Positions 1-9,090 of a DNA stretch of 64,000 nucleotides are shown in pieces. Position 1 is the first letter of the stretch; every line of letters begins with the position of its first letter. Position numbers and translations under genes: made by a program. The notes beneath the pieces are model-generated. The model was not told the origin of the DNA. It was given only the letters and a program-made list of their open reading frames with translations, and did no database searches. The DNA comes from Tropicimonas sp047971885 (GTDB lineage: Bacteria; Pseudomonadota; Alphaproteobacteria; Rhodobacterales; Rhodobacteraceae): assembly GCF_047971885.1 (NCBI RefSeq), contig NZ_JBKEAE010000062.1, positions 8,940-72,939 on the forward strand, read 5' to 3'.

Positions 1-2
1 TC

Positions 3-776
3 AGTCAGGAGGCGCTCGACCGGGGCCTGGAGACAATCCGCAAGAACATGGACCGGCAGGTAGCGCGCGAGAAGATTACCGCCGGAGAGCGCGACGCCGC
101 CCTTGGCCGTATCCATGTCACGCAGAAGCTGACCGATCTCGGGCCCACCGACCTGATCGTCGAGGCCGCTTCGGAACGCGAAACGATCAAGGCCGCGATC
201 TTCGAGGATATACAGCCGCACCTGAAGCCCGGAACCATCCTGACCTCGAATACCTCGTCGATCTCGATCACGCGGCTGGCCAGCCGGACCGACCGGCCCG
301 AACGTTTCATGGGCCTGCATTTCATGAACCCGGTTCCGGTGATGAAGCTGGTGGAACTGATCCGCGGCATCGCAACCGACGACGCGACCTATCAGACGAT
401 GCTGAAGGTCGTCGACAGTCTGGACAAGACCGCCGCAAGCTCCGAGGATTTCCCCGCCTTCATCGTCAACCGCATCCTGCTGCCGATGATCAACGAGGCG
501 GTCTATACCCTCTACGAGGGCGTGGGCAACGTGCAGTCCATCGACACCGCGCTCAAGCTCGGCGCCGGACACCCGATGGGGCCGCTGGAACTGGCCGATT
601 TCATCGGGCTCGACATCTGTCTTGCGGTGATGAACGTGCTGCACGACGGGCTGGCCGATACCAAGTACCGCCCCTGCCCGCTGCTGACCAAATATGTCGA
701 AGCCGGCTGGCTGGGCCGCAAGACGGGCCGTGGTTTCTACGATTACCGGGGCGAGACGCCGGTTCCGACCCGGTAG
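3..776 (+). CDS. hbd: 3-hydroxybutyryl-CoA dehydrogenase, 5'-truncated by the window edge
   Basis: NAD(P)-dependent oxidation of (S)-3-hydroxyacyl-CoA to acetoacetyl-CoA in the cytoplasm. It serves short-chain beta-oxidation and C4 (crotonyl/hydroxybutyryl) metabolism, which also feeds the ethylmalonyl-CoA pathway. The frame is open from base 3, so the N-terminal Rossmann glycine motif lies outside the window. What remains shows the family's EAASE motif, the SNTSS stretch, the GLHFMNPVPVMKLVE segment with the catalytic His, and the C-terminal domain motif GAGHPMGPLELADFIGLD. The end reads GWLGRKTGRGFYDY, typical of the roughly 290-residue family. It converges with the acyltransferase gene, with three bases between the stops. 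Confident in family; the exact chain-length preference cannot be read. Confidence 0.93.
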   Translation, partial: SQEALDRGLETIRKNMDRQVAREKITAGERDAALGRIHVTQKLTDLGPTDLIVEAASERETIKAAIFEDIQPHLKPGTILTSNTSSISITRLASRTDRPERFMGLHFMNPVPVMKLVELIRGIATDDATYQTMLKVVDSLDKTAASSEDFPAFIVNRILLPMINEAVYTLYEGVGNVQSIDTALKLGAGHPMGPLELADFIGLDICLAVMNVLHDGLADTKYRPCPLLTKYVEAGWLGRKTGRGFYDYRGETPVPTR

Positions 777-779
777 AGG

Positions 780-1691
780 TCAGCGCGCGCCAAGAGCCAG
801 GGTCCGCGCGCGCAGCCATGCCATGAAGCCGCGCGGATCGTCCCACCGGGCGGCGATTTCGGCACGGTCGATAACCGGGCCGACGATAGGCGCCTGCGGC
901 CGGTTCAGCGCATGGACCACCTCGTAGAGAAGCAGCCCCTGCCGCAGGACCGGCGACAGGCGATTGGCTATCTGGTACCAGCGCGAGTTGCTTCCGGGAA
1001 AGAAGATCGGCTGGACATCGGCACCCGATCGTCTGATCAGCTTGGCGGTGAACGGGGTCCATTCGCGTTCGACCGCCGGGCCGAAGAAATTGTCCGACGA
1101 GGCAACGACCCCCGAAGGAAAGAGCACGATGCAGCCGCCCTTGCCGAGATGCTCCATCGCCTGATGGCGCATCTCCAGATTCTGTTGCAGCGCGTCGGCC
1201 TCGTGCGGAAAGGGAACCGGGATCATGAACCGGTCGATCTCACCCACCCCGGTCAGCAGCGAGCGCGTCAGGATCTTGTAATCGGTGCGCCGCCGCCCGA
1301 TCAACTCGGCCAGAACCATTCCGTCGACCAGCCCGTGCGGATGGTTGGCGACAATCACCAGCGGGCCCTGTTGGGGAATCCGCGCGATCTGCCCGGCGGG
1401 CGTTCTGAGCGCGATCCCCATCACTCCCAGCGCCTGCTTCCAGAACGGCTGACCAGACGGCACGCCCATCGCCTCGAACTGCCGGATCAGGCGCAGCAGC
1501 CGCATCTTTCCGGTCAGAAATTCGAGCACATGGATGGTCCCGACCTGAAACCGGTTTTCGAAGGTGTTGGCATAGGACAGGCGCCGGCGGTCATAGGGCT
1601 GGTCGGCAAGGTTCTCACCGGTGCCCTGCCTGCCCGGACGGGCAGGATGCCGGTGCAGGATCACACCACTGCGTTGTGTCGATTCTTCCAC
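780..1691 (-). CDS. lysophospholipid acyltransferase (PlsC/hemolysin-like) family protein
   Basis: A 303-residue protein of the glycerophospholipid acyltransferase superfamily, probably acylating a lysolipid at the inner membrane face. The visible catalytic block is ANHPHGLVDG near residue 114, the NHPxGxxDG variant seen in hemolysin/OlsA-like members rather than plain HX4D. A second block, IVLFPSG, follows near residue 188. The start is GTG preceded by GGGA. The gene lies 27 bases downstream of ptsH on the same strand, so it may be co-transcribed with the PTS operon, although its role has no obvious link. The substrate (lysophosphatidate, lyso-ornithine lipid or other) is not determinable from sequence. 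Confidence 0.8.
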   Translation of the reverse strand: MEESTQRSGVILHRHPARPGRQGTGENLADQPYDRRRLSYANTFENRFQVGTIHVLEFLTGKMRLLRLIRQFEAMGVPSGQPFWKQALGVMGIALRTPAGQIARIPQQGPLVIVANHPHGLVDGMVLAELIGRRRTDYKILTRSLLTGVGEIDRFMIPVPFPHEADALQQNLEMRHQAMEHLGKGGCIVLFPSGVVASSDNFFGPAVEREWTPFTAKLIRRSGADVQPIFFPGSNSRWYQIANRLSPVLRQGLLLYEVVHALNRPQAPIVGPVIDRAEIAARWDDPRGFMAWLRARTLALGAR

Positions 1692-1718
1692 GACGTCCCG
1701 CTTTCCCCGGCGAAAGCC

Positions 1719-1997
1719 CTAGATGCGCTCGCCGAACCTGCCGGCGACAAGATCGGCCAGGGCCCGCGCAAGCTCGCCCGCCTGCGGGCCGCTGGTCTCC
1801 ACCTCAATAGTTGTTCCCTTCGATGCCGCCAACATCAAAAGGCCCATGATACTGTCGCCCGACGCGCCCAGCCCGTCCTTTCGCACCTCGGCGCTGGCGT
1901 CGAAGGCCTCGACCGTCTCGACGAATTTTGCCGATGCGCGGGCATGCAGACCCTTTTCGTTGATGATGTTCAACACCTGGATGATGGATTTCGTCAT
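1719..1997 (-). CDS. ptsH: HPr-family phosphocarrier protein
   Basis: A 92-residue HPr protein, the small histidine phosphocarrier that passes phosphate from enzyme I to EIIA. The active-site His18 lies in GLHARAS. The regulatory serine region reads DSIMGLLML, with Ser49 as the probable target of the HprK kinase encoded upstream in the same operon. Translation starts immediately after the EIIA stop codon, with no spacer. No sugar-specific EIIB/EIIC permease gene is nearby, so this is best read as the incomplete regulatory PTS known from alphaproteobacteria. Enzyme I is not in the window. Confidence 0.95.
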   Translation of the reverse strand: MTKSIIQVLNIINEKGLHARASAKFVETVEAFDASAEVRKDGLGASGDSIMGLLMLAASKGTTIEVETSGPQAGELARALADLVAGRFGERI

Positions 1998-2399
1998 TCA
2001 GTCGCAGGTCCCGCCATTGCCGCCGAAGCTGTTGATGTATTTTCGTCCGGCATTGATCGCCGTGGCCACCGCATCGTCCACCGACATGAACCGGGATTTC
2101 GCCAGCTTGATCAGCATCGGCAGATTGGCACCGTAGAGGATCTTGCGGTCGCATTCGTTGCAGGCCTGCAACGACAGGTTGGACGGCGAACCGCCGAACA
2201 TGTCGGTCACAATCACCACGCCGTCGCCCTGATCCACCTCCTCGGCGGCATCGTGGATTTCCTTCTGCTTGCTCTTGCGGTCGTGTTCGGGGGCAACGGA
2301 TATGGCGCGCATGTTATCCTGCTTGCCGACGACATGTTCGACCGCGGCAAGATATTCCTTTGCCAGGCCGCCATGCGCGACAATCACGATGCCGATCAA
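1998..2399 (-). CDS. manX: PTS EIIA component, mannose (EIIA-Man) family
   Basis: A 133-residue EIIA of the mannose family. His9 in the N-terminal motif VAHGG is the expected phosphorylation site, and TDMFGGSPSN is a family signature. It takes phosphate from HPr. With no cognate permease here it probably acts as a regulatory output of the PTS, possibly tied to the HprK and ChvG-ChvI systems encoded upstream. Its ATG overlaps the rapZ stop as ATGA, and ptsH follows directly, so the three are translationally coupled. The assignment to family is firm; the regulatory role is inferred from context. Confidence 0.92.
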   Translation of the reverse strand: MIGIVIVAHGGLAKEYLAAVEHVVGKQDNMRAISVAPEHDRKSKQKEIHDAAEEVDQGDGVVIVTDMFGGSPSNLSLQACNECDRKILYGANLPMLIKLAKSRFMSVDDAVATAINAGRKYINSFGGNGGTCD

Positions 2400-3322
2400 G
2401 CTTTCGTCCCCGGTTGCACTTGCAGACCGCCGGCAGAGGCCCGGCGCTCCAGTTCCCGGTGCCTAATTGACACCTGCCACCCCGCTTCCGCAAGCGTCTT
2501 TCCAAGCCGCTCGGCCAGGGTCACGGAACGGTGTTGCCCCCCGGTACAACCGAACCCGATGGACAGGTGCGACTTGCCCTCGTCCACATAGGCCGGCAGA
2601 AGCAACTCGGTCAGGTCGCGTATCCGGCCAAAGAAATCGTCGAACCTCGGATCCCCGAGAACGAAGCGCGCAACCTCGGGCGAAAGGCCGTCGAGCCCGC
2701 GCAGGTCCGGCTCCCAGTAGGGGTTGCGCAGAAACCTGCAATCGAACACCATGTCGAGCCCGCGCGGCAAGCCGCGCTTGTACGAGAACGAATGCACCGA
2801 CAGCGCAAGGCGATGCTTCGAGGGGCCGCCGAACCAGCGGTCGATCTCGGCCCGCAGGTCGTGAACCGTCAGTTCCGACGTGTCGATCACGATGTCTGCC
2901 CGCACCTGGATCGGGCGGAGCAGGTCGAACTCCCGCGCGATCCCTGTGGCCGGGCTTTCGGCCGGCGCCAGCGGATGGCGGCGGCGGGTTTCGGAATAGC
3001 GGCGCAGCAGGATTTCCGGCTGACAGTCGAGATACAGCAGTTCCACCCCGCGATCACCGAGCCGGTCGATCAGTTCGAGAAAGGCCCCGGTCGAGAAATC
3101 GCGGTTGCGCGCGTCGATTCCAAGCGCCAGCGCCGGGCCGTGCGGCGGCCCTTCCAGAAGACGCGGCACCAGAGACAGCGGCAGATTGTCGATGACCTCG
3201 TATCCCAGATCCTCCAGCGCCCGCACCGCGGTGCTGCGCCCGGCACCGGACGGCCCCGTCACCAGCACGATCCGCGCGGCGGGCGCGTCGGATTCGTATT
3301 GTGCCGGCGGGTACTGGTTCAT
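2396..3322 (-). CDS. rapZ: RapZ/YvcJ-family nucleotide-binding protein (RNase adapter family)
   Basis: A 308-residue member of the RapZ family. In enterobacteria RapZ guides RNase E to the glmZ small RNA and senses glucosamine-6-phosphate; the alphaproteobacterial role is less defined. The N-terminal P-loop reads GPSGAGRST (residues 23-31), with Arg where Walker A usually has Lys. The C-terminal domain carries the family signature SIGFGCTGGQHRSV, with HRSV conserved near residue 277. The start at 3322 is chosen because its ATG overlaps the hprK stop as ATGA; an upstream in-frame start would intrude into hprK. The stop likewise overlaps the EIIA start. Co-location with hprK and ptsH is conserved in the class. 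Confidence 0.93.
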   Translation of the reverse strand: MNQYPPAQYESDAPAARIVLVTGPSGAGRSTAVRALEDLGYEVIDNLPLSLVPRLLEGPPHGPALALGIDARNRDFSTGAFLELIDRLGDRGVELLYLDCQPEILLRRYSETRRRHPLAPAESPATGIAREFDLLRPIQVRADIVIDTSELTVHDLRAEIDRWFGGPSKHRLALSVHSFSYKRGLPRGLDMVFDCRFLRNPYWEPDLRGLDGLSPEVARFVLGDPRFDDFFGRIRDLTELLLPAYVDEGKSHLSIGFGCTGGQHRSVTLAERLGKTLAEAGWQVSIRHRELERRASAGGLQVQPGTKA

Positions 3323-3771
3323 GGATCGACGCGCCTCATCGTCAGGCATTGCAGCAGTGCTGACGCTGAATGCCCGGCAGAGGGGCGGAAAAGCAAGGTC
3401 ACCTTTTGGTTCAGGATGAATATGTTGCGCAGCGGCGGCAGGCGCGCGGGCTCGGTCTGGTCGAGATCGACGGCAAGCCCGATCCGCGCCGCAGGCGTGA
3501 AGGGTAGCGCCAGAAGACCGACATGACGCGCCTCGATCCGGCCGGCGATCGCGCCGGGCGCACAGGCGATCAGAGCATCGCCGCTGCGGCGGACGATCGT
3601 CCGGTCATCCGCGACCAGCCGGGCGCCGAGCGCGATCAGATCGAGCGCGAGTTGCGATTTGCCGCTGCCCGAGGCGCCCAGGATCAGAAGCGCGGTTCCC
3701 CCGACCTCGACCGCCGACGCATGCAGGATGACATGTCCGGCAGCGTCGTCGACAGGTTCCCGGCGTTTCAT
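3319..3771 (-). CDS. hprK: HPr kinase/phosphorylase, short alphaproteobacterial form
   Basis: A 150-residue protein corresponding only to the C-terminal catalytic domain of HprK. The N-terminal domain of the Firmicute enzyme (about 310 residues) is absent, as is normal for alphaproteobacteria. Walker A is GASGSGKS (residues 32-39), followed by DLIALGARLVADD, the expected nucleotide/metal-binding region, with His17 in HASAV. It probably phosphorylates HPr on serine, throttling phosphoryl flow to EIIA. The ATG at 3771 lies 13 bases after the chvG stop, and the stop overlaps rapZ. The linkage of a two-component system to the PTS in one operon suggests a joint output. Confidence 0.92.
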   Translation of the reverse strand: MKRREPVDDAAGHVILHASAVEVGGTALLILGASGSGKSQLALDLIALGARLVADDRTIVRRSGDALIACAPGAIAGRIEARHVGLLALPFTPAARIGLAVDLDQTEPARLPPLRNIFILNQKVTLLFRPSAGHSASALLQCLTMRRVDP

Positions 3772-3784
3772 CGCGGCCTGACCT

Positions 3785-5386
3785 TCAGACCGGAAGTCCG
3801 ACGACGAAGCGCGCACCCAGCGGTTCCGAGGCGAGATCGATCTCGGTGGGCCGGACGTTCTCAGCCCAGATGACACCGCCATGCGCCTCGACGATCTGCC
3901 GGGAAATGGCCAGCCCCAGCCCCGAATGGTCGCCGAACTGGCCGGCGGGACGTTCGGAATAGAAGCGCTGGAAAATCCGCGCCAAAGCCTGTTCCGGGAT
4001 GCCGGGACCGGTATCCTCGACCACGACCAGCACCCGGTTGGCGCGCCGGCGCACCCAGACGCGCACGGCATCGCCACCTTCGCAGAAACTGATCGCGTTG
4101 GTGATCAGGTTGACGAAGACCTGCGCCAGCCGTGCCTCTAGGCCGACGATTTCGATCGCGGTATCCGGAAGGTCGGTAACGAAGACGATCTCCTTTTCCT
4201 CCGCCTGGGCGCCGAAATACCCGGTCAGGTTTGCCAGCGTGCGGACCAGATCGAACCGCTCCTCGTCTTCCTTCACGAGTTCGCTGTCGAGCCGCGACGC
4301 ATTGGAAATGTCGCTAACGAGCCTGTCAAGGCGCCGCACGTCATGATCGATGACATCGAGGAGCTTCTCCCGCTGGTCGCTTCGCCGGGACAGGCGCATC
4401 GCACCAACCGCCGAGCGCAGCGAGGCGAGTGGATTCTTGATTTCATGCGCCACATCGGCGGCGAACTGTTCGTTGGCGTCGATGCGGTCGTAGAGCGCGG
4501 CGACCATGCCCCGCAACGAACCCGAGAGCCTCCCGATCTCGTCGGGCCGCCCGGTCAGGTCGGGAATGCGCACCCGCCCCGGCCGGATTGTCGGGCTGTG
4601 ATTGTCGCGTCCCGTCTCGGCCGCCGTGGCCAGATCGGACAGCGGATTGGCAATGGTCGAGGCGAGAAGCAGGCTGAGCCCGATCGAGACGAGAATGGCG
4701 ACGACAAACATCTGCAGAATCTGCTCGCGCTCGTTGCGGACCAGAAGGTCGATCTCGCCCGCTGCCGAGGACATGGCGACAACGCCGATCGTCCTTGCAC
4801 CGTCGCGGACGGCCGTGGCAACCGAAAACAGCGTCCTGCCGTCCGCGTCGTTCGCGATGCGCGTCGGAGTTTCGCCGGCGACCGCCGCACCGACCAGCCC
4901 GCCGGCCAGAGCCGCACCGTCCGCAGTCGCCTCTTCGGGAATCGTGGCCGAGAATACCCGCGCCAGGGCGACCCAGGCCGCGTTCAGGCCATCGGTTATC
5001 AGGGTCGAACGTTCCTGCGACAGAAGCGGATCGGCGGCAGCCGAACGCGCGGCGAGCCGCCGGCCCGCCGTGTCGAAGACAAAGACATCGACCCCCCGCG
5101 ACAGATGGATCGCATCGAGTGTCCGCTGCGGATCGTGCCAGCCCGTATCGCCGGCCTCCGCCGGCATCGTGGCCTCGAACAGGTCGGCGATGAGCATGAC
5201 CTCCGAGCGGATGGCGCTGACGTGCTGTCGCGCGATGGTGTCCTGAAACGGGTTCAGGCAGAACACCCCGCCCATCAGCACCAGAAGACCGATCAGATTG
5301 AACCCGATGATCCGGCGCGCCAGCGGCGAGCGGTTGAGCGTGAACCGCCGCAGGGCACCGCCGCGCGACCGAAGCGCCACCAGCAT
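3785..5386 (-). CDS. chvG: ChvG-type sensor histidine kinase
   Basis: A membrane histidine kinase of the ChvG/ExoS group, partner of ChvI, which responds to acid or envelope conditions in rhizobia. Reading from the ATG at 5386 (533 residues), the order is a first membrane helix (IIGFNLIGLLVLMGGVFCL, near residue 25), a periplasmic sensor region, a second helix (FVVAILVSIGLSLLLAS), HAMP, an H box (DVAHEIKNPLASLRSA), and an ATPase domain with N box NLITNAISF, DTGPGIP and SGLGLAI. The start is uncertain: a TTG about 20 codons upstream is possible and some relatives have longer N-termini. It follows chvI by 79 bases and leads into hprK. Confidence 0.92.
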   Translation of the reverse strand: MLVALRSRGGALRRFTLNRSPLARRIIGFNLIGLLVLMGGVFCLNPFQDTIARQHVSAIRSEVMLIADLFEATMPAEAGDTGWHDPQRTLDAIHLSRGVDVFVFDTAGRRLAARSAAADPLLSQERSTLITDGLNAAWVALARVFSATIPEEATADGAALAGGLVGAAVAGETPTRIANDADGRTLFSVATAVRDGARTIGVVAMSSAAGEIDLLVRNEREQILQMFVVAILVSIGLSLLLASTIANPLSDLATAAETGRDNHSPTIRPGRVRIPDLTGRPDEIGRLSGSLRGMVAALYDRIDANEQFAADVAHEIKNPLASLRSAVGAMRLSRRSDQREKLLDVIDHDVRRLDRLVSDISNASRLDSELVKEDEERFDLVRTLANLTGYFGAQAEEKEIVFVTDLPDTAIEIVGLEARLAQVFVNLITNAISFCEGGDAVRVWVRRRANRVLVVVEDTGPGIPEQALARIFQRFYSERPAGQFGDHSGLGLAISRQIVEAHGGVIWAENVRPTEIDLASEPLGARFVVGLPV

Positions 5387-5465
5387 TTCCGGGCGCGCGC
5401 GAGGCGGCTTTCCGGCGCGGCCGTGACCTGTTTCCCCCAACGGGATTCTCCCATGTCGAACCGGC

Positions 5466-6167
5466 TCAATCCTCGTTGTAGCGGTAGCCGATACCGTAGA
5501 GCGTTTCGATGGCCGAAAAATCGTCATCCACCGCGCGCATCTTCTTCCTGAGCCGCTTGATATGGCTGTCGATGGTCCTGTCGTCGACATAGACCTGTTC
5601 GTCATAGGCCACATCCATGAGTTGGTCGCGGCTCTTCACGAAACCCGGCCGTTGCGCCAGCGCCTGAAGCAACAGGAATTCCGTTACCGTCAGCGACACG
5701 TCGCACCCCTTCCAGGTGACGGAATGGCGCATCGGGTCCATGACCAGATCGCCGCATTGCAGGATCCGGGCCGTCTCGCCGCCGTCGGCCGGGTCGCTGG
5801 CCGACAGATCCTGACGCCGCAGCAGGGCGCGGATACGTTCGACGAGAAGCCGTTGCGAAAACGGCTTTCTCACGTAATCGTCCGCCCCCAGGCGCAGGCC
5901 GAGCACCTCGTCGATCTCGTCGTCCTTGGAGGTCAGGAAGATCACCGGAATCGCCGATTTCTGGCGCAGCCGCTGGAGCAAGTCCATCCCGTCCATGCGC
6001 GGCATCTTGATGTCGAGCACGGCCATGTCCGGCATCTTCCGGCTGAACGCATCGAGCGCCGACTGGCCGTCGTTGTAGGTTTCGACCTCGAACCCCTCAG
6101 CCTCGAGCGTCATGGAGACGGAGGTCAGAATGTTCCTGTCGTCGTCGACAAGCGCGATGTGCGACAT
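5466..6167 (-). CDS. chvI: ChvI-type response regulator (OmpR family)
   Basis: A 233-residue response regulator. The receiver domain has acidic residues D8-D10, phospho-acceptor Asp52 in VLDIKMP, Thr in FLTSKDD and Lys in RKPF. The C-terminal winged helix (from about residue 140) ends in VDDRTIDSHIKRLRKK. It is first in the operon running toward ptsH and is divergent from pckA across a 371-base regulatory region, an arrangement conserved in rhizobia and Rhodobacterales. Start ATG at 6167 gives MSHIALVDDD, the conserved ChvI N-terminus; an in-frame upstream start would add 11 residues and lacks support. Confidence 0.95.
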   Translation of the reverse strand: MSHIALVDDDRNILTSVSMTLEAEGFEVETYNDGQSALDAFSRKMPDMAVLDIKMPRMDGMDLLQRLRQKSAIPVIFLTSKDDEIDEVLGLRLGADDYVRKPFSQRLLVERIRALLRRQDLSASDPADGGETARILQCGDLVMDPMRHSVTWKGCDVSLTVTEFLLLQALAQRPGFVKSRDQLMDVAYDEQVYVDDRTIDSHIKRLRKKMRAVDDDFSAIETLYGIGYRYNED

Positions 6168-6538
6168 GGGCGTAGTCCTCGTTCGCCGCCGGAGCGGCAC
6201 TGGCGATATTCGCGAAGTCCGGCCGGGGATAGGCAGAGATGCGAATCACGACCGGAATCGCAGCCAACAGAACGCGCATTTGGGAAAGGAATGATTAAAT
6301 CGGGCCACACCTGCGTTTTTCGGATGCCGGTCCGATATGCAACCAACGAAAACCCGCCATTCAAAGCGCCAAAGTTATCGATGTTAGCGATAACATGAAG
6401 GTCTTGTCGCAGTCCAAAACCGATCGCGTGCTGCTATAGGGACCTCGCCGGACCAAGGGGGTTCAGGCTGGCAGGCAAGCGCCCGCCATCTGTCAAGAAC
6501 AGAATGACTGCACTCAAGCGGTCCTTAGGAGCGATCAG
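6168..6538. promoter_or_regulatory. divergent chvI/pckA intergenic region
   Basis: This is 371 bases without a gene, holding the promoters of chvI (leftward) and pckA (rightward). The half near pckA carries a GTTAGCG-type palindrome (6382-6395) followed about 40 bases later by a TATA-like GCTATA at 6433-6438 that could be a -10 element. An AGGAG at about 6527-6531 is the pckA ribosome-binding site. No convincing -35 hexamer at the right distance was found, which would fit a promoter depending on an activator. Confidence 0.6.
6382..6395. promoter_or_regulatory. candidate CceR-like (LacI-family) operator upstream of pckA
   Basis: TGTTAGCGATAACA is a near-perfect 14-bp palindrome with a single mismatch. 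It resembles the GTTAGCGCTAAC-type sites that I recall for CceR, the LacI-family regulator of central carbon metabolism in Rhodobacter. A related but weaker sequence lies upstream of gap (59929-59940). It also sits inside a wider inverted repeat GTTATCG-N7-CGATAAC (6374-6394). Its place upstream of the probable -10 would suit activation of a gluconeogenic gene. The regulator gene is not in the window. Confidence 0.5.
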
Positions 6539-8137
<1,599 letters not shown>

Positions 8138-8163
8138 TGCTGTCGGCAGACGAAAGTCAGGTG

Positions 8164-8192
8164 CGGCCCGGGGTTTCCCGGGCCGTTGCCTT
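8164..8192 (+). terminator. hairpin downstream of pckA
   Basis: A perfect 9-bp GC stem (CGGCCCGGG and CCCGGGCCG) closes on a GTTT loop, followed by TTGCCTTT. It lies 27 bases after the pckA stop. The U-tract is interrupted, so termination may be partial. Confidence 0.65.
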
Positions 8193-8272
8193 TACGGCAG
8201 GGCCGGACACCCCTTGCCACCCGCGACAGCCGGGATAGACTCCGGCGGATGCCGACAGAGGAGCCCAGCACG

Positions 8273-8386
8273 ATGACAGCCGCGCGAACTGCCGCGTTTG
8301 CCGCATCTCCGTCGCGCTTGCCACCCGCAGCGCCGGGGCCAGCGCCGGGGCTCGCGACCGCGCTTTCAGCCAGAGGAGCGGGGTGA
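8273..8386 (+). pseudogene. modA: leader-sized remnant of modA (molybdate-binding protein)
   Basis: A 37-codon frame begins at ATG 8273, behind a strong AGAGGAG ribosome-binding site (8257-8263), and ends at a TGA overlapping the modB GTG start. Its first residues (MTAARTAAFAA) look like the start of a secretion signal. If one base is gained after FAA, the next frame reads SVALATRSAGASAGA, a plausible remainder of a signal peptide. The periplasmic binding protein normally encoded before modB (about 250 residues) is otherwise missing. I read this as a modA gene lost by internal deletion and frameshift, leaving its translation start. It could instead be a small leader peptide coupled to modB. 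The identity as modA is inferred from position only. Confidence 0.4.
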
Positions 8387-9090
8387 GCCAGATGTTCCTG
8401 GGACTGACCCCCGACGCCTGGCAAGCCGTCCTTCTGTCGTTGCGGGTATCGTTCTTCGCAACCGTCGTCAGCCTGCCGCTGGGGATCCTCGTCGCCCATG
8501 TGCTGGCGCGCAAGAGCTTCCCGGGCAAGCAATTGCTGAACGGCATCGTCCACCTGCCGCTGATCCTTCCGCCGGTGGTCACCGGGTATCTTCTGCTGCT
8601 GACCTTCGGCCGCCGCGGGCCGGTCGGCGCTGTTCTTGACAGGATCTTCGGCTTCACCTTCGCCTTCAACTGGACCGGCGCGGCACTGGCCGCCGGCGGC
8701 ATGGCCTTTCCGCTGATGGTGCGGGCGATCCGCCTGTCGATCGAGGCGGTCGATCCGGGGCTGGAACAGGCCGCCGCCACGCTGGGCGCCTCGCGTGTCC
8801 GGGTGTTCGCGACCATTACGCTGCCGCTGGTCGTGCCGGGGATCATCACCGGCGCGATCCTCGCCTTTGCCAAGGGGATGGGCGAATTCGGCGCGACCAT
8901 CACGTTCGTGTCGAACATTCCCGGCCGCACCCAGACCCTGCCGTCGGCGGTCTATGCCTTTCTCCAGGTGCCGGGCGCCGAATCCTCGGCCGCGCGGCTG
9001 GTGGTGATTTCGATCACCATCGCCATGGGGGCGCTTCTGGCGTCCGAAATCCTCGCCCGGCGGGTCGCAAGACGGATCGGCAGCCGATGA
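8383..9090 (+). CDS. modB: molybdate ABC transporter permease
   Basis: A 235-residue inner-membrane permease with about five or six hydrophobic helices and the EAA-loop motif EQAAATLGASRVRVFATITLPLV near residue 127. LPLILPPVVTGYLLL and FAKGMGEFGATITF are ModB hallmarks. It would form the channel of a ModABC molybdate importer. The GTG start at 8383 has AGAGGAG four bases upstream; an ATG three codons later is the alternative. The stop overlaps the modC start as ATGA. No intact modA precedes it, so the binding protein must come from elsewhere or the system is impaired. Confidence 0.92.
   Translation: MSQMFLGLTPDAWQAVLLSLRVSFFATVVSLPLGILVAHVLARKSFPGKQLLNGIVHLPLILPPVVTGYLLLLTFGRRGPVGAVLDRIFGFTFAFNWTGAALAAGGMAFPLMVRAIRLSIEAVDPGLEQAAATLGASRVRVFATITLPLVVPGIITGAILAFAKGMGEFGATITFVSNIPGRTQTLPSAVYAFLQVPGAESSAARLVVISITIAMGALLASEILARRVARRIGSR

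Noticed and set aside
912..2591. A 559-codon open frame on the plus strand
   Set aside because: Antisense to the acyltransferase, ptsH and EIIA genes, all of which show catalytic motifs on the minus strand.
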